A stretch of 64,000 nucleotides of DNA from Pogonophryne albipinna (Eukaryota; Chordata; Actinopteri; Perciformes; Artedidraconidae): the NCBI GenBank assembly GCA_028583405.1, contig CM053249.1:35168628-35232627 (forward strand), in the 5' to 3' direction. Below the pieces are notes generated by a model. The model worked only from the letters and a program-made list of their open reading frames with translations, ran no database searches and was not told where the DNA came from. Every line of letters starts with the position of its first letter. Within the stretch, counting starts at the first letter, position 1. Positions 46,930 to 59,699 of the stretch are shown here, one piece after another. The position numbers were made by a program, and so were the translations under genes.

Positions 46930-47960
46930 GCAACAGTGCAGCTCTTGAATGCAAACCAGAAGCTATGGGCGTTTATTGATTCCATGTTGCATATGAAGCA
47001 TGTTGGCTCTAAGTTGATGTGTTTTGAGGGTATCATTTCAAAAGCGTGAATCTACTCCGTTATCCTTACACCTGATGGATGTGTGTTGCTTGATTTCATG
47101 TAAAACTTCTAACTGAAAACATTTGACCAACTGTTGACATGGAAAAGTACGTTTGATTCGATCTCCATTTGAAAGTGACTCCAGTAACAACAGTACTGGA
47201 ACACATCACAGTCCAAAGCTAGTTCATACCATTCAAAGTCACGTCAGAACATACAACAGCAATTGAACGCATCACCGTTGAAAGATACTTAAGTGAATGA
47301 GCTGTAAGTGAACACACCACCTTTCAAAGCCACTTCAGTACAGTACGCACAACAGTTATTGCACGCATCACAGATCGATGCTACTTCAGGAAATAGAACA
47401 CGTTACACCTGGCTCAAAGCTCATCCATCAAGTACATGTTGAAGCTCGGCTTTAAATCTACATGAACATATTTAAGGAATAATCTTTGGGTATCTACTTA
47501 AGATAGATACTTAAGGCATTGTTTGTAGATAAAGGTAAAGAAACGTGTGTCACTGTCATTACTGCTTCATTCTCATTCAGTCCTCACTGCCATCCCATAA
47601 TCAGAAAGCTAACCTGCAGTTAAATGCTTCAACATCTACTCCACACTCCTTCTCAGAGTCAGAGCATTCAGAACGTCTTTTAATGTTGATTAACCCATTG
47701 ACCCCTGAGGGGTTGAAGCAGGGGACAGCTCCCCCCCCCCCCCTGTCAGAGCTTTAATAAGACGTCAGCCACACAGAGAGGCGATGCCAGGACACCAGAG
47801 CTGGTGCCAGCCCTGCCGGACCCTCAGAGGAGTCCTCTAACCCCTCCAACAGAGCGGAGGGGGGACTGGCATCTGCTTTAATAAGGCTGCCCACTCCTCA
47901 TGTCACCCCCCCCACTCCCTGAACTGTGGAATGGGCAGTAGTGGGGGGGAGAGGGGGCAG
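46930..47960. other. intergenic with a weak ~70-bp degenerate repeat
   Basis: At 47165-47400 the phrases 'gaacacatcacagtcc', 'gaacgcatcaccgttg', 'gaacacaccacctttc' and 'gcacgcatcacagatc' recur at about 65-75 base spacing. No gene seen. Confidence 0.4.
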
Positions 47961-48280
47961 AGGTAACAGCTGCCTGCAGCCCGGCCGTGGCAGGACCAGC
48001 TTTATTACGGGCGTCCAGGACCCCAGCTGATCCCCTCCCAGGGTCCTGTCACTCTGACGTCTTCATCACTGAGTGGAGCCGACAGCCGGGCCTGCCAGCC
48101 AGAGGAGGTGACAACAAATCCAATTACCTCCCCTCCATGGTGCCGGCCAGACTCGGGGGGGCAGTGGGACAGAGGAGGATGTTGCTAGGAGAGCGGATGG
48201 AGGCAGGACGAGGGGACGAGGGGTGGTCCGCCAGCAGCAGACTGACAGAGGCCAGGACGATCAACCTGAGGTACTGTATT
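47961..48280. other. GC-rich stretch, possible regulatory DNA
   Basis: GC-rich, repeat-free and without transposon ends. It contains 'tttattacgggcgtccagga' and 'gacaacaaatccaattacct'. No supported exon. Confidence 0.2.
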
Positions 48281-51200
48281 TATTCTGCTGTGACACTTTC
48301 AGGACATAGAAACGTGTGCATGGTAAACAGAGTATACCATGAACTGGTTCGATGTTGACCTCTACATCCATGCTGTTGACGAACATATTTACCAATGCCT
48401 CGGCCTTCTACCCAGATTATCACTCTGCTCCTATAGTCAGCGTTCAAGCACCCCCCCCTCCGTTGCCACTTTCTCTCTTTATGAATACTTTGGTCTCGAC
48501 TTTTGGCCGTCACTTCCAATAACTCTCCAACCATCAAGTTCCAGCTCTCCTCTGTTCTCCTTGTCCTTGAGTCCTTGCTCCAGAGCTTTCCTTTACACAC
48601 GCTATACGTCTGTTTCCTTTCTGCATATGAACTGATCATCTAGTCATGGTTCACACCTGATGTCCGAGTCACTCTTCCCCTGCTTGTACTTATAAAACTG
48701 AATTTATATCCAGTAACTTCTTCCTGTGGTGGAAAGGAAACACTGATATGACTCTACCAAAAGGAACAGTAAAGCGCCGACCTTTCACCTCACACACACA
48801 AGCACACAGCTCCAGCTGCATGAACAAGCAGCTCTGCCTCACACGCTTCACAAATCTAAAAGGTCTAAAACTGCGTGCTGCTGCGCTATCATATTCATGG
48901 CACACAGATGTTTGATGTGCCACATGTTGCACTATACGACATTTTTCTGAATCTGATTGACATATATCAATTCTAGAATAGTCTTTTTTACAAATGCATT
49001 ACATTGGAATCCCTGAGAAGCATCACCTTCCTGAAGGATCCGTCAGGTGAGGGTTGCTGGCCCTAAACACAGACACGCTGTTTGACCTCCTATGTGCTCA
49101 AACTGGTATCCCTTCATTGATGTCCTTCCTATATCTCCATTCTAAGCAGGGGTTAAGTGGGGGGTGAAGAACTCAAACCCAATGAGCTGATTCTGGCCTG
49201 CTTCTAAACATTAACTCAATTACATCTCCATCAACAAATTGGTTCCTACTGATGTTCTGGGACGGAACATGTTAAGTGCTGATCATCGCAGGCCAGTATT
49301 GATCAGCAGTCTGCACAGCTGCCCCCTGTGAGGATGAGGGTGAAGGAGAGGGGGTCTGGCAGAGAGGATGATGGGAGGGAATGAAGGGAAAAGCAAAAAG
49401 CTGCTCAGCCGCTCTGTTCCCTCTCTGAACACTCCTTATCATCCATAGAGCATGAGTGTCGGGAGTTTTGCTTTCAATCGGTGACTTTGGTGCCCAACCG
49501 GAGAAGATTATTCACCACTTCCTCTCCTGACACCACCCCCCCCCCCCCCCCCCCCCACAGGGAAGGGATGATCGATCCATGAGTGCAGAGTGAGGAGGGC
49601 GCAGAGTGTGTCTCACAGAGTTGGAGCATCTCTAACTTTTGAAGGTGGTTGAAGCCTTGCCAAGATGTTTTATATTCATAGTTAAATATTCAGCGCACAT
49701 GGTGGACAGGGGCAATTTCTGCAGTCAGCCTGCTATTGAAAAGTGAAAGGGATGAGGCTGCTGGATGAAGGGAGCGAGAGACACGGGGCTTCATGGTAGT
49801 CAGATGAGAGGCTGCCAGCTGCTGATGGCTGACTGTCTGAGCGTGGCGCCTCAGGACATGCCCGCTGGAAGGCGATGCGATCTGATGCCCACACTTATGC
49901 AGGGCTTATATACATGTGGCCCTTATGCAGACGAATCCCCATCAGCTGCAGAACTTCCAGGGTTTTGGTCATCATGCCGAGTTGTTTGAGCGGGCGTCCT
50001 GCATGTCTGAATGAGGGATGTGGACTTACTGGGCTGGGACCACTGAGAGAGGCTCTGCATAAAACCACACGGAAAAACTGAAACGTTGAATTTAATTAAA
50101 TGTCAACAGATGTCACATAACTGTTATAGGTTACTTAAAAGCAATAATATCAATTTTGAATACAAAAGATTAGGTTCAACTTAATATTATTACTTTCATC
50201 AAACTTTATACAGTTATATGAACTTTGCTGACATAATACACTTCATTAAAGTCAACGTTTCAGTTCTTCCGTGTGTCCATTCACCCCTAAGTCAAATACT
50301 TGTCGCTCTCTCAGTTACTTTTGATACAGTATAATTCTGATGCCTTCTGGTTCAACCCCAAACACATGTCGGTGGATTCACAGGAGCACGCTACAGGGAC
50401 CTTTACGTCCTCTGGAAATAGGGTCAATAGAAACTGTTCCCAGCTAAATCTGGAGATGAATATACCCGGGCAGAGACTCTGGGAAGAGAGGTTGCTGTTA
50501 CCTTTTTTTTAATGTAATTTTTGCAATGTAATTTGTCAGTTCTGTGAGAACCACACATGGGGTTTGGTTAACCTCCATTGAATTGGGGTGAAGGCAGGAA
50601 CACAGGAGATACAAAATAATCTAACACAACACCAGAAAAGAAAACGTGCAGATTATTTTCTTTCTAAATACATGTGGAAGTATATATATTTAGGGGGAAG
50701 CGACCCTCTAATGACTGCTCATTAACACTTTGGGTCTGATGAGAGCTGCCTTACAGGCATAATAGGGGGTTGGACACATTAACATGAACAATTGTACAAT
50801 AATGTTTCATTGAAAAAGATGGAGCAAGAATGAACACATTAGTTTAAAGTTTACATCATCCATACATTATGTGCAACCAGAACACGGGGAAATAAATGTC
50901 CTGTTGTAGCTGTTTCACTCTGCTTCCAGTCTTTATGCCTTAATTAGGCTAACCACGACTGGATTTTAGATTTGGACTTGGATATGAGATGAATATCAAT
51001 CTGTCACCCTTAACAAGGAGGCACATAGGTACTTCTCAATATGTTGAACTTTCAATCCCTACTCCTTAAACCACAAAACTGTTCAAATCAAGATTCAGAA
51101 CATGTTCCCTACAGAGAAATGAAATACAGCGTAAGACATTCTGAATGTTTAGCTTTAGGTTCAGAGTTTAACTTGGTGATTAACAGTTTCAGTGAAATAC

Positions 51201-53214
51201 TGGAACAGAGACATACAGAATACATATTTAACATTTAGAAAATGTTTTTGCAACTTTGAAGCTACTTGAGAGGAAATTGAGGGACAATGAAGTTTCAAGA
51301 GGTTTCCAATCAACACTATGTGGGACGTGTGGGTATGCAAAGCTAGCATGAGTCTGACTGTAACAATATGAACACGTGTGTTTCCATGTTCACACCTCGC
51401 TCCTGACTGTCACTTTTCCATCACCTTGCCGTACGGAGAGGATAAAAACACATCCATCCCTCTTCCTGTGATAGTGCAGGTCACACCTCTCGGCTTGTGA
51501 GAGTGGGAGTGATTAAAAATGACAGGGAGACATGTTGAGTGTTTTTCATCAAAGACGGCAGCGGCTGCGTATCAGAACCGGGGGTCCGCAGGGGGAACCA
51601 TCCGCTCCCCTCCGGCCCCAACCCAGACCCTGAAATGCTGATCCCCCCCTCCCCTTCCCCTGACTACACGTCCAAGTGATTACACTACACCCCCCCCAAC
51701 CCCTCACTTACACACAAACACACACAGGCGCGCACACACACGCTCAGAGGGGCTAATTAAGGCTTTAATATGCAAATGAGAGCCGCAGTAAATTACACAG
51801 CTGGCAAATATGCCTGTTTTTGCCTGAAAATACATCAGGAGTGCAGCGAGGAGTGTGTTGCTGCTGTTGTTGTTGTGTTTGCAGAGAGACAGGGGATTGG
51901 CCCCCACCCTTCAAACCCCCACCAACTCCCCCTAAGCAACCCAAGCGCCCCCCCCCCAGCTGGAGTGGCTCCTCCAGCTCGGTCCCTTTCAGAGTTATCA
52001 GGAGGAAGACTCTGCAGCTAATGTTGCATTTTAGTGACACCACAGGAGTCAGTGTTAGTATGGAGCTCATATCAACGGTGATGTGACATTTACTTTCTTC
52101 ACACATTTCATTGTTTGTTTATGGTTTTGAAAAATGTATTCTTTCTTTGAGATACTACAGTATATGTGGGAAAATGGCAAAAATAAAAAAGGAGTAAAAA
52201 TCATAGAAATTCATGAAACAGTCAAAACCTTACTCACGAGTTACAACAGATGTGTTAAAGCCTTCCATAACAGAGGGTATTGGGATTTTAATGATATTCA
52301 AATGTTTATTTAACTGATGACCAAATGGACAACTAATCTCAGTAACAATGCAGAGCTTGTAGATTTGTTTGTTTTGCCTTTTCCTTTTTATGCATGTGAA
52401 TACAGCAACTCTGTGATATATGTATAACATTTGAATGTATCAAGAATATATTATACATTGTTGAACATTTAAATAAAATATTGTTGTTAAAAATCAGTGA
52501 ATGGGTTTTTTTACATGAAAGGGTCAGCTCCGCCTCTTCCGGAGAGTATCTGGACCAGAGCTGCAGTACGGGTCTGCAGACAACACTGGAACCATACGGT
52601 CCCTCAATACATCTAATGTGTTCAGGACATCATATCAAATATAATCTTAAATCTTATTTGGGCTCACATATTCCAAATGAAGGGGTGTTTAATTGACACA
52701 TTATTAAACCAAAAGAAAACCTAGTGAAAGTTAGTCTAATCTTTTTATGTTTGACCATTGTGTTCACTTCTGTGATTATATTGTTACATTTTAATTCAGT
52801 AAACTCTTGAAGTGACTCTCACAGGGATCCTTCAGGACTGGTCTGTCCTCTTCCCTGTGCTCTCTGAACTCTGTGGGCTGTTTGGTTCCAGGAGGTGACT
52901 GGCTGATCTGGGAACCTTCCCCCCCCCCCTGCCGGAGCTTTGTTCTGCCTGACTGCTGGTGTCTGCCTACGTTCTCAGTTCCCCAGAGCAGCGGTGTCAT
53001 CATGATGCGACTGAAACCTGAGTGTGACTACATGCATGGTCAGGCCGTCCTGTCACACACCCCCCCCCCCCCCCCAGGGACTGACCGTGACAGGAAGGGG
53101 GCCCCAAACATACCCAGAGACCTCTTAGTTTCACACTGCTCCTAAAATAAGACTCCACACTCCTTCAAATGGTGTCCTCTGGGCCGACGTCTCCCACAGC
53201 TATCTCTCCACACA
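48281..53214. other. intergenic, no supported gene
   Basis: C-runs lie at 49535-49556 (22 C) and 53060-53076. 'gctaattaaggctttaatat' with 'gcaaatgag' at 51752-51780 looks like enhancer-type sequence. Open frames are short and lack paired splice sites. Confidence 0.4.
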
Positions 53215-53216
53215 AT

Positions 53217-53398
<182 letters not shown>

Positions 53399-53536
53399 AG
53401 CCCCTAGTTTTGCTGATATAGGCTTAGTTTGTCGGGGGACATCTTACTTCTTCCTTCTCTCTGTCTATACCTGTGTACTCTCATGTTCCGATTAACCCAG
53501 CTTCCCCAAATTTCTTTCTTTTTGGTGTCTATATAC

Positions 53537-53983
53537 GCTGGGATCCGGAGTCATGGATGATCCTGCGGTCCTGTGTCCTGCATCGCGAGCCCTGGATCTT
53601 GAGTCGTGGCTGTGGTCCTGGATCATAGGTCCTGGATGGATATCCTCGTGGATTCATCTTCCTATTATACACACATGCATTTCCAAACATTTGGACTACC
53701 TATGTTGCAAATGTATTATCTTTTCGATTTACACACGGCATCTATTGCACGTCTGTCCGTCCTGGGAGAGGGATCCCTCCTCTGTTGCTCTCCCTGAGGT
53801 TTCTCCCATTTTTCCCTTTAAAACTGTGGGTTTTCTCTGGAAGTTTTTCCTTGTACGATGTGAGGGTCTAAGGACAGAGGGTGTCGTATTGTCATACTGA
53901 TATTCTGTACAAACTGTGAAGTCCACTGAGACAAATGTAACATTTGTGATATTGGGCTATATAAATAAACATTGATGATGATT
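53537..53983 (+). mobile_element. LINE 3' end with (ATG) tail
   Basis: 'gtccgtcctgggagagggat', 'ctccctgaggtttctcccat', 'acaaactgtgaagtccactg' and 'gggctatataaataaac' followed by 'attgatgatgatt' form the 3' end of a fish LINE. It is the same family as 62068-62259 and the source-like relative of the 72-bp array. It is 5' truncated with no ORF left. Confidence 0.7.
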
Positions 53984-55380
53984 ACAATGCACACACACAC
54001 ATATCAGATATCACTCCCGTACCTCGCACATTATCAGAAATGTTAGTTTCACGCTGAGGTGTGAACAGTTGTTGGGTGAAATATGGAATCAGACATTGAC
54101 AGAAGAGTTGTCCACATGAAGACCGACAATGTAAACAAGTTATTCGTTCCAAAAAAACATCAGTATAGTGCAGGCTGCTTCTTACTAGCCATGTTGACGA
54201 TGGGATGCGACCTAGTGGTCAAACGTATTATAACTGGGGGCAAAGCAGGAAGTCAGGTGACTGAGAAGGTAGCAGGGTGGATGGGTCAATATACACAGGA
54301 CAATTTGACTTATTTGAACCTGCCTCGAGTTGACTCACATAAATTAAGTTACGTAAGTTTAGTGCGTTATGTGCATATCTTAACTACGAACAAACGTACT
54401 TATTTTAAACTACAATCTTTCGTAAGTCTAACCAAATAATATTATTCCTCAACTCAACCAAGTAGTTCTGTTGTAATTCACACTCACTACACTACACGAT
54501 TATTGTGTAATGATATCGATATTATAGGGTATCTAAAGAGACCATGAAAATGTTTTTTATATTTTGTTATCATTCAAATTCATGTTTACATTAGTTGTGT
54601 GTCTTGTCTCCTTTTAACCAAATGAATTGAGTGGATTATAGACTGTACATTAAGGAGGGGCAGACGCTCCCAAGTCTCTTCAAACAGACGCTAATTCAAA
54701 TCAGTTATTTGTATTTTTAGCACACAATCCAAATGAACATTTTTGTAATTGTATTTCAATATTTGTATATATCAGTATTCACATTAGATCTAGTGTTAGG
54801 AATATCTTTTATTTATTGCTGTGAGAGCAATATGTAATGTTCCAAGATGACAGCTGACTGCCTTTGCAACAATCAGTTAGAAACATGGTGTGAAGTCTGT
54901 CAGGCATCATTGCAAAGGTGAAAGGTCATACCATCAACAGACACTTTCTTTGGTACAGCTTTACAGTCAAATGCAATCCCAAATCATTAAGACATCAAAT
55001 CAGTTTTTATGATGCATATAATGTTCAGGTATTTTCTAATGTCATAGGTGTTTATTCAATTCTACGTTTTAGCATTTAAGTGAAAGTTAGTGATGTGTTA
55101 CACTGAACTGTTTCTAATATTCTGGTCCCCTCATGTATGTTAAGCAACAGAATAGAAACTCCTTTTCTAGATATTGTTAAACACAGCACTCTTTGCATAG
55201 CTTAACACGATCAAGAAACATATTGAGTTCAAGCATTTGTAAAAACTTGTGTTGAGGAGCCATTTGATTAGATTGCATTTGCAACAGATGTGCCTAACAC
55301 AGTGTTTCTGAAACTATGTTTCTTTGACCAAAAGCCCCCACCTGCTCCTGTCACCCCTCTCCACAGACCTCTGAAACAAA
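53984..55380. other. intergenic, no gene seen
   Basis: AT-rich with no recognisable family. Confidence 0.5.
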
Positions 55381-55542
<162 letters not shown>

Positions 55543-55789
55543 CATGCTGCTGTAATGATCACTCAGTGAGACATCTACAGCTACACCTCGCTGACACGCA
55601 ACATTCAGAGAGGACACTGAGCCTATCACTGAGCCAATCACTGAGCTGCTCCTCTAACAGCTGACAGGAAGCCACGCTGCTCAACCCAAAGCTAAACACT
55701 GCATCACAAACAGGTAAACAGGCGGAGGAGCCCCCGCCCGACCCGCCTGATAAGGATGTGTCCACCTTACAACGCTGGCCGTTGCCCCT

Positions 55790-56084
55790 GTAGCAATGGG
55801 CTTTGACCCCCCTGTGGCCCCCTCCAATAGAAGAAGTTATGATAAGACAATTGTTGGTAGCATTGTGCTGTAACTAGCCAAAGATAACAAAGCATTTTGT
55901 TTTTCATACTGTAATGTAGTACTTACTGAAACATCATGGTCATTTACGTTTCACTTTTGTGCGCAATGACCAAAATACAAGTTTTAAAATGTTGAACACT
56001 GTCTTTGTCTCTTTTGCCCCTCTGAAAAAATAACTGGCCCTAGCATGGCCCCCCAAGTAAGATTGTTCTAGAACCGCCACTGCT
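55790..56084 (-). mobile_element. hAT remnant, one end only
   Basis: The right end, read in reverse, is 'cagtggcggttctagaacaa', a hAT-type terminus. The left end is not identifiable. Confidence 0.4.
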
Positions 56085-56719
56085 ACAGACGCAACTTTCC
56101 TCCCAGAAAAGAGTGCTTTCCACCAGGGCCAGGGTGCATGAATATTTCAGATGGGTAAATAATTCATAATGAACGGCAAACAGGCCAGTGATCAAATGGA
56201 GCAGCATGGCAACAGACATGAAAAATCTGACTCTTGTAAACAAAGACAAGAGGACCCAGATTTCCTCCCCTCTTGCCACCGTCTCCTCTCGCCTTTTAAA
56301 TATGCGCATGTTCAATCGCCCCCCGCATCGTCCTCAAACCACACACACACACAAGGCCCATGTATGAACACACAGACTCCGTATCAGCGACTCTGTCGAA
56401 CACACAAAGTGTCGCCGTAACCTCCCCGTCACTCACTCACATTCATACCCACGTATTTCCCTTCAGAAGAATGACATTTTCACGTATTCCTGGGCGACCC
56501 GGGGAATGTGACTGAGCGAGAACACTTGATCTGGCCACCCCCTGTTTTCTGATGGAAAGATTTGCTTTTTAATACAATCGTCACTACCCCCACCTGGATA
56601 TGCCACGCCAAGACAAATCCCAGCTGTGTGACTCCAAAACCTGACAGAGCTTAAAAATTCCCTTATTACCATTCCCTTAAAATATCCAGACACACTAACT
56701 CCCAACAATGGTGGAAATG

Positions 56720-57180
56720 CTAATCACGTCTCTCGGCGGCTTATAGGAGCATGAAAACAGAGCCGCCAATATGGAGGCTTTGGTGCATGTGCAAAAGTGA
56801 GGAAGAAGAGGAAGAAGAAGAGGCAGCTTTAATGACACGCATTCACATGGCTCTTAAAGGCTGCTTCTCTGAAATCTGGCCCATCTTGCTGCTTGACTTT
56901 AGCCAGAGGAGACTTTTCATAAAAATCAGACTTAATCGTGTAAACAACGCACAGACAAATGGAAAACCACTGCAAACAAAAATAAAACAACTCTGGAAGC
57001 TGTGCACGGATCGCCTTCAGAGTTAATTTTAAAGTAAGCATTCCGTTCCTTGGTGATTTTAATTAATGCTTTAATATGCAAATAAGTTAGCAGAGATAAA
57101 ATCATGACAAACAGATGGCAAGTGTGGGTAATTATTTTGTGAATCCAGCAGGGGCATGTATTAAAGTTATGGTATCGTTT
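56720..57180. other. possible conserved non-coding element
   Basis: 'attttaattaatgctttaat', then 'atgcaaataagttagcagag' and 'gggtaattattttgtgaatc' are packed with TAAT and octamer-like (ATGCAAAT) motifs. There is no transposon structure and no supported exon. Confidence 0.3.
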
Positions 57181-57212
57181 ACCTCAGGCCTCTGCAGCCA
57201 TGGATGGTGGGT

Positions 57213-57235
57213 GGGGGGGGGGGGGGGGGGGGGGG
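57213..57235 (+). repeat. 23-base G homopolymer
   Basis: Run of G after 'ggatggtgggt'. It can form G-quadruplex and is prone to length errors. Confidence 0.9.
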
Positions 57236-57805
57236 TGGTAACGACTTACGTGTGTCTCCAAATGACAAAGTGAGATGCAGTGAGTCTGAAAATATCACAA
57301 ATGCAAGATATTTCATTCATGAGGAAGTATACTTGAATTAAAAGCACCAATGGTCATTTAAATACCTACAAATCTGAAACACTTTTTTACTAAAAGGGCA
57401 CCACTCCATACTTTCCACATCAGGCAGGGCGGATGTCAATAAACAACCGTGAAGTAACAGAAATCACAGTTTATAATACCAGCTAATGTTTTTTATGGAT
57501 TAAATAATGCTGTTTAGAAAACCTCACCAAAAGGAGTAATTAGTGCAGCAGATGGAGTTTTCATGGATGTCATGTTAGATGTTAACATTTCCATTTTTTT
57601 CAGAGCCCTTCAACAACTCCCCCTCTTTGTTGGTGTTGGTGTTGATGTTGATGTTGATATTGCGCCCTATCTTAAAACGACCCACAGTGCAGCTCATTGT
57701 GTTTGGAAGTTTCAGAAAGCCATGTTGTGTGAGTAGAGAAAGTACTGCGGCAATGATGGTCAATAGCTGTCATAGCAGCAGCTATGCCATATAGCGGTGC
57801 CTTAA

Positions 57806-57968
57806 AGATGCATTGCTGTAGACCAACTTGGAAGTTAGCATCGCAGGGTGTCCCTTCACAAAAAGCAATAGGATTTCTCCATTGGATTTCTGAATATTGC
57901 AGTAAATAGGATCTTTAGCAAACACCTTTATGATATGGTCAACTGGATAATCTCCACATATTAACATA
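57806..57968 (+). mobile_element. unnamed dispersed repeat, copy C
   Basis: 'agaccaacttggaagttagc', 'gcaataggatttctccattg', 'gcagtaaataggatcttta' and 'ggataatctccacatattaa' match copies A and B. C and A share the last motif, which B lacks. Confidence 0.6.
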
Positions 57969-57974
57969 ACGTTA

Positions 57975-58615
57975 ATAATAATAATAAATGGAATTTATAA
58001 AGCGCCTTTCACGGGACCCAAGGTCGCTACATGGTGGACAGACAAAACAAAACAGACAATGAGGAGCTAACAAAACAAAACAATAAATAAATAAAATAAA
58101 GGAAGCCGGGGGACCAGGAAAGGACTAGGGTCCGAAGGCCATGGTGAACAGGTTAAAGCTAAGCTAAAAGAGGCTAATAATAATAATTTGGATTTCAATA
58201 AACCCAAGGACGCTTTACAATAGGACGAGGGGCCGTGGGGGGGACAGAAAGGAACATAAATAAGAAGATAAAAAACTGAAATAAACAAAGGCTGGTCACA
58301 AAGATGTAGAGAGAGTTAGCTGAGTGACCGACAGATGTGTTACGAGTGCTTTTTTGAAGATATGAACAGTGTCAGCCGTCCTGATTTCAAGGGGGAGGTA
58401 GTCCAGAGGGGGGGTGGGGGTGGCTGCGACGCTGAAACTGGTTGTGGGAGTTGAATGAAAGGGTGGAGTCCAGAGTAACACCCAGGTTGCAGGCTTCAGG
58501 GGAAGGATGCATGGTGCATCCATCAACAATGAGGCGGAGATGTCCAACCCTCCAGAGGAGTGCTTTGGGGCCACAACCATGAAACCATGAGCTCATGTCT
58601 CATGTCATGTTGCTG
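57975..58615 (-). pseudogene. L2-like LINE, 3' part of ORF2 and tail
   Basis: Minus-strand frames show 'GPKALLWRVGHLRLIVDG' and 'CNLGVTLDSTLSFNSH' (58420-58590). These are the region after the RT palm in L2/CR1 LINEs. They are followed in another frame by 'ADTVHIFKKALVTHL' (58300-58370), the usual C-terminal end. The piece between the two is deleted and the frame shifts, so the copy is dead. The 3' tail 'gcgctttataaattcc...attatt' lies at 57975-58005. A second copy of the tail motif at 58175-58220 suggests an internal duplication. Confidence 0.65.
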
Positions 58616-58789
58616 CTGCTGAGATCGGCTTGATAATGATAATATTGAGTATTCTTATTTAGTCACTTGTTAGTAATAACTTGGCAGTGTATGAAGGGAA
58701 GTGTCCGATTTAAGATGCAGAATGCTAACATGTAGGTTTGGACAACAACTCACATAGCAGTGAAACAGCACATTAAACAGTGGGCCTAC

Positions 58790-58956
58790 CTGCTCCTGTG
58801 GGGGGGGGTGGTCCAAATCCAGGCCCTCAAGAGAGCTGTTAATCCTCAGGGCCAGACACAGGGCCATCAGGCCTCCAACCTTCAGCTCATTGTGACGGAG
58901 GTCCAGCCTCTGGATCTGACGGCTCTCTGCCAGGAACTCTGCCAGCGCCACAGCCC
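58790..58956 (-). CDS. ppp1r37: PPP1R37-like exon, leucine-rich repeats
   Basis: Acceptor 'ctctgtgaag' and donor 'cag|gtaggc' bound 167 bases. With the last base of the upstream exon the frame reads 'GAVALAEFLAESRQIQRLDL' and 'HNELKVGGLMALCLALRINS', ending 'LEGLDLDHPPPQEQ'. This is two ribonuclease-inhibitor-type leucine-rich repeats, closely like PPP1R37 (LRRC68), a protein phosphatase 1 regulatory subunit that inhibits PP1. The phase matches the exon at 59489-59627. 'HPPPQEQ' is less conserved, so a PPP1R37 paralogue is possible. Later exons, expected at lower coordinates, were not recognised. Confidence 0.7.
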
Positions 58957-59488
58957 CTTCACAGAGACACACTGTTAGACTGATCTGAAACCTTCTTCTG
59001 CTACCCTAAATGACCTGCGTTAGACCAGGTATGACTTCTTTTAACTCTTTAGAATTTATTAAACTAAAGAATCTACGGTTCAGATGCAGACGCTGGAGAA
59101 GCACATAGAGCAGCTCTGCCTCTAAAGTCTCTAAAACCACACTTTAAATACTATAGTAAGCATGCTGAGTCTCTTAGTTATGTGTTGAAATTATGCATTT
59201 GTAGAGCCAAAACAATATATAAAAAAATGCCAACTTGGGAACTGGAAAATTGTGGAGAGAATTTTCTGATATATATATATAATTCATCATACATGCATAT
59301 GCTTGATATGAAACCAAAATGTGACCAAACTCAACCCAATTATTCTTAAAAACGCATATTAAATATAGTTATAGTGTATGACATTTTAAAAAACGAAATA
59401 CATTTCAATATTTGAATGGTCCTAATAAAACAATATATAATCACAGGATTGGTGCTACAGGCAAAGACATGTGTGTCATGGTGTATAC

Positions 59489-59627
59489 CTTCACATGTGA
59501 TGCTGGCCTGAGCCAGGCCGAGCTGCAGCAGCGAGCAGTTCATCAGAGGCTCCCTGATCACCTGCATGCCCTCGTTCCCCAGGAGGTTCTCCCCCAGATC
59601 CAGGACCTGCAGGACCCTCAGCAGCGG
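59489..59627 (-). CDS. ppp1r37: PPP1R37-like exon, leucine-rich repeats
   Basis: Acceptor 'tgctgtgtttcag' and donor 'aag|gtatac' bound 139 bases. The frame reads 'PLLRVLQVLDLGENLLGNEG' and 'LMNCSLLQLGLAQASITCE', then one base that completes a glycine with the next exon. It matches the LRR region just before the segment at 58790-58956. The two exons are 532 bases apart. Upstream exons would lie beyond 59700. None was recognised between there and the window end, where the 28-bp array intervenes at 60690-62786. Confidence 0.7.
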
Positions 59628-59699
59628 CTGAAACACAGCAGCAACTCAGATCTTATCCTGGTGGAAACTGAAGACTTTTACTGACAGTAAAGTAGGTCA

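Noticed and set aside
46394..46948. 184-codon plus-strand frame rich in MDPSWTHHGP repeats
   Set aside because: The 11-bp array is open in every forward frame, so the coding look is expected by construction.
52873..53145. Frame with 'LVPGGDWLIWEP' as a possible SH3-region exon of a UBASH3-type gene
   Set aside because: The similarity is limited to a few residues, no donor is evident and a C-run interrupts it.
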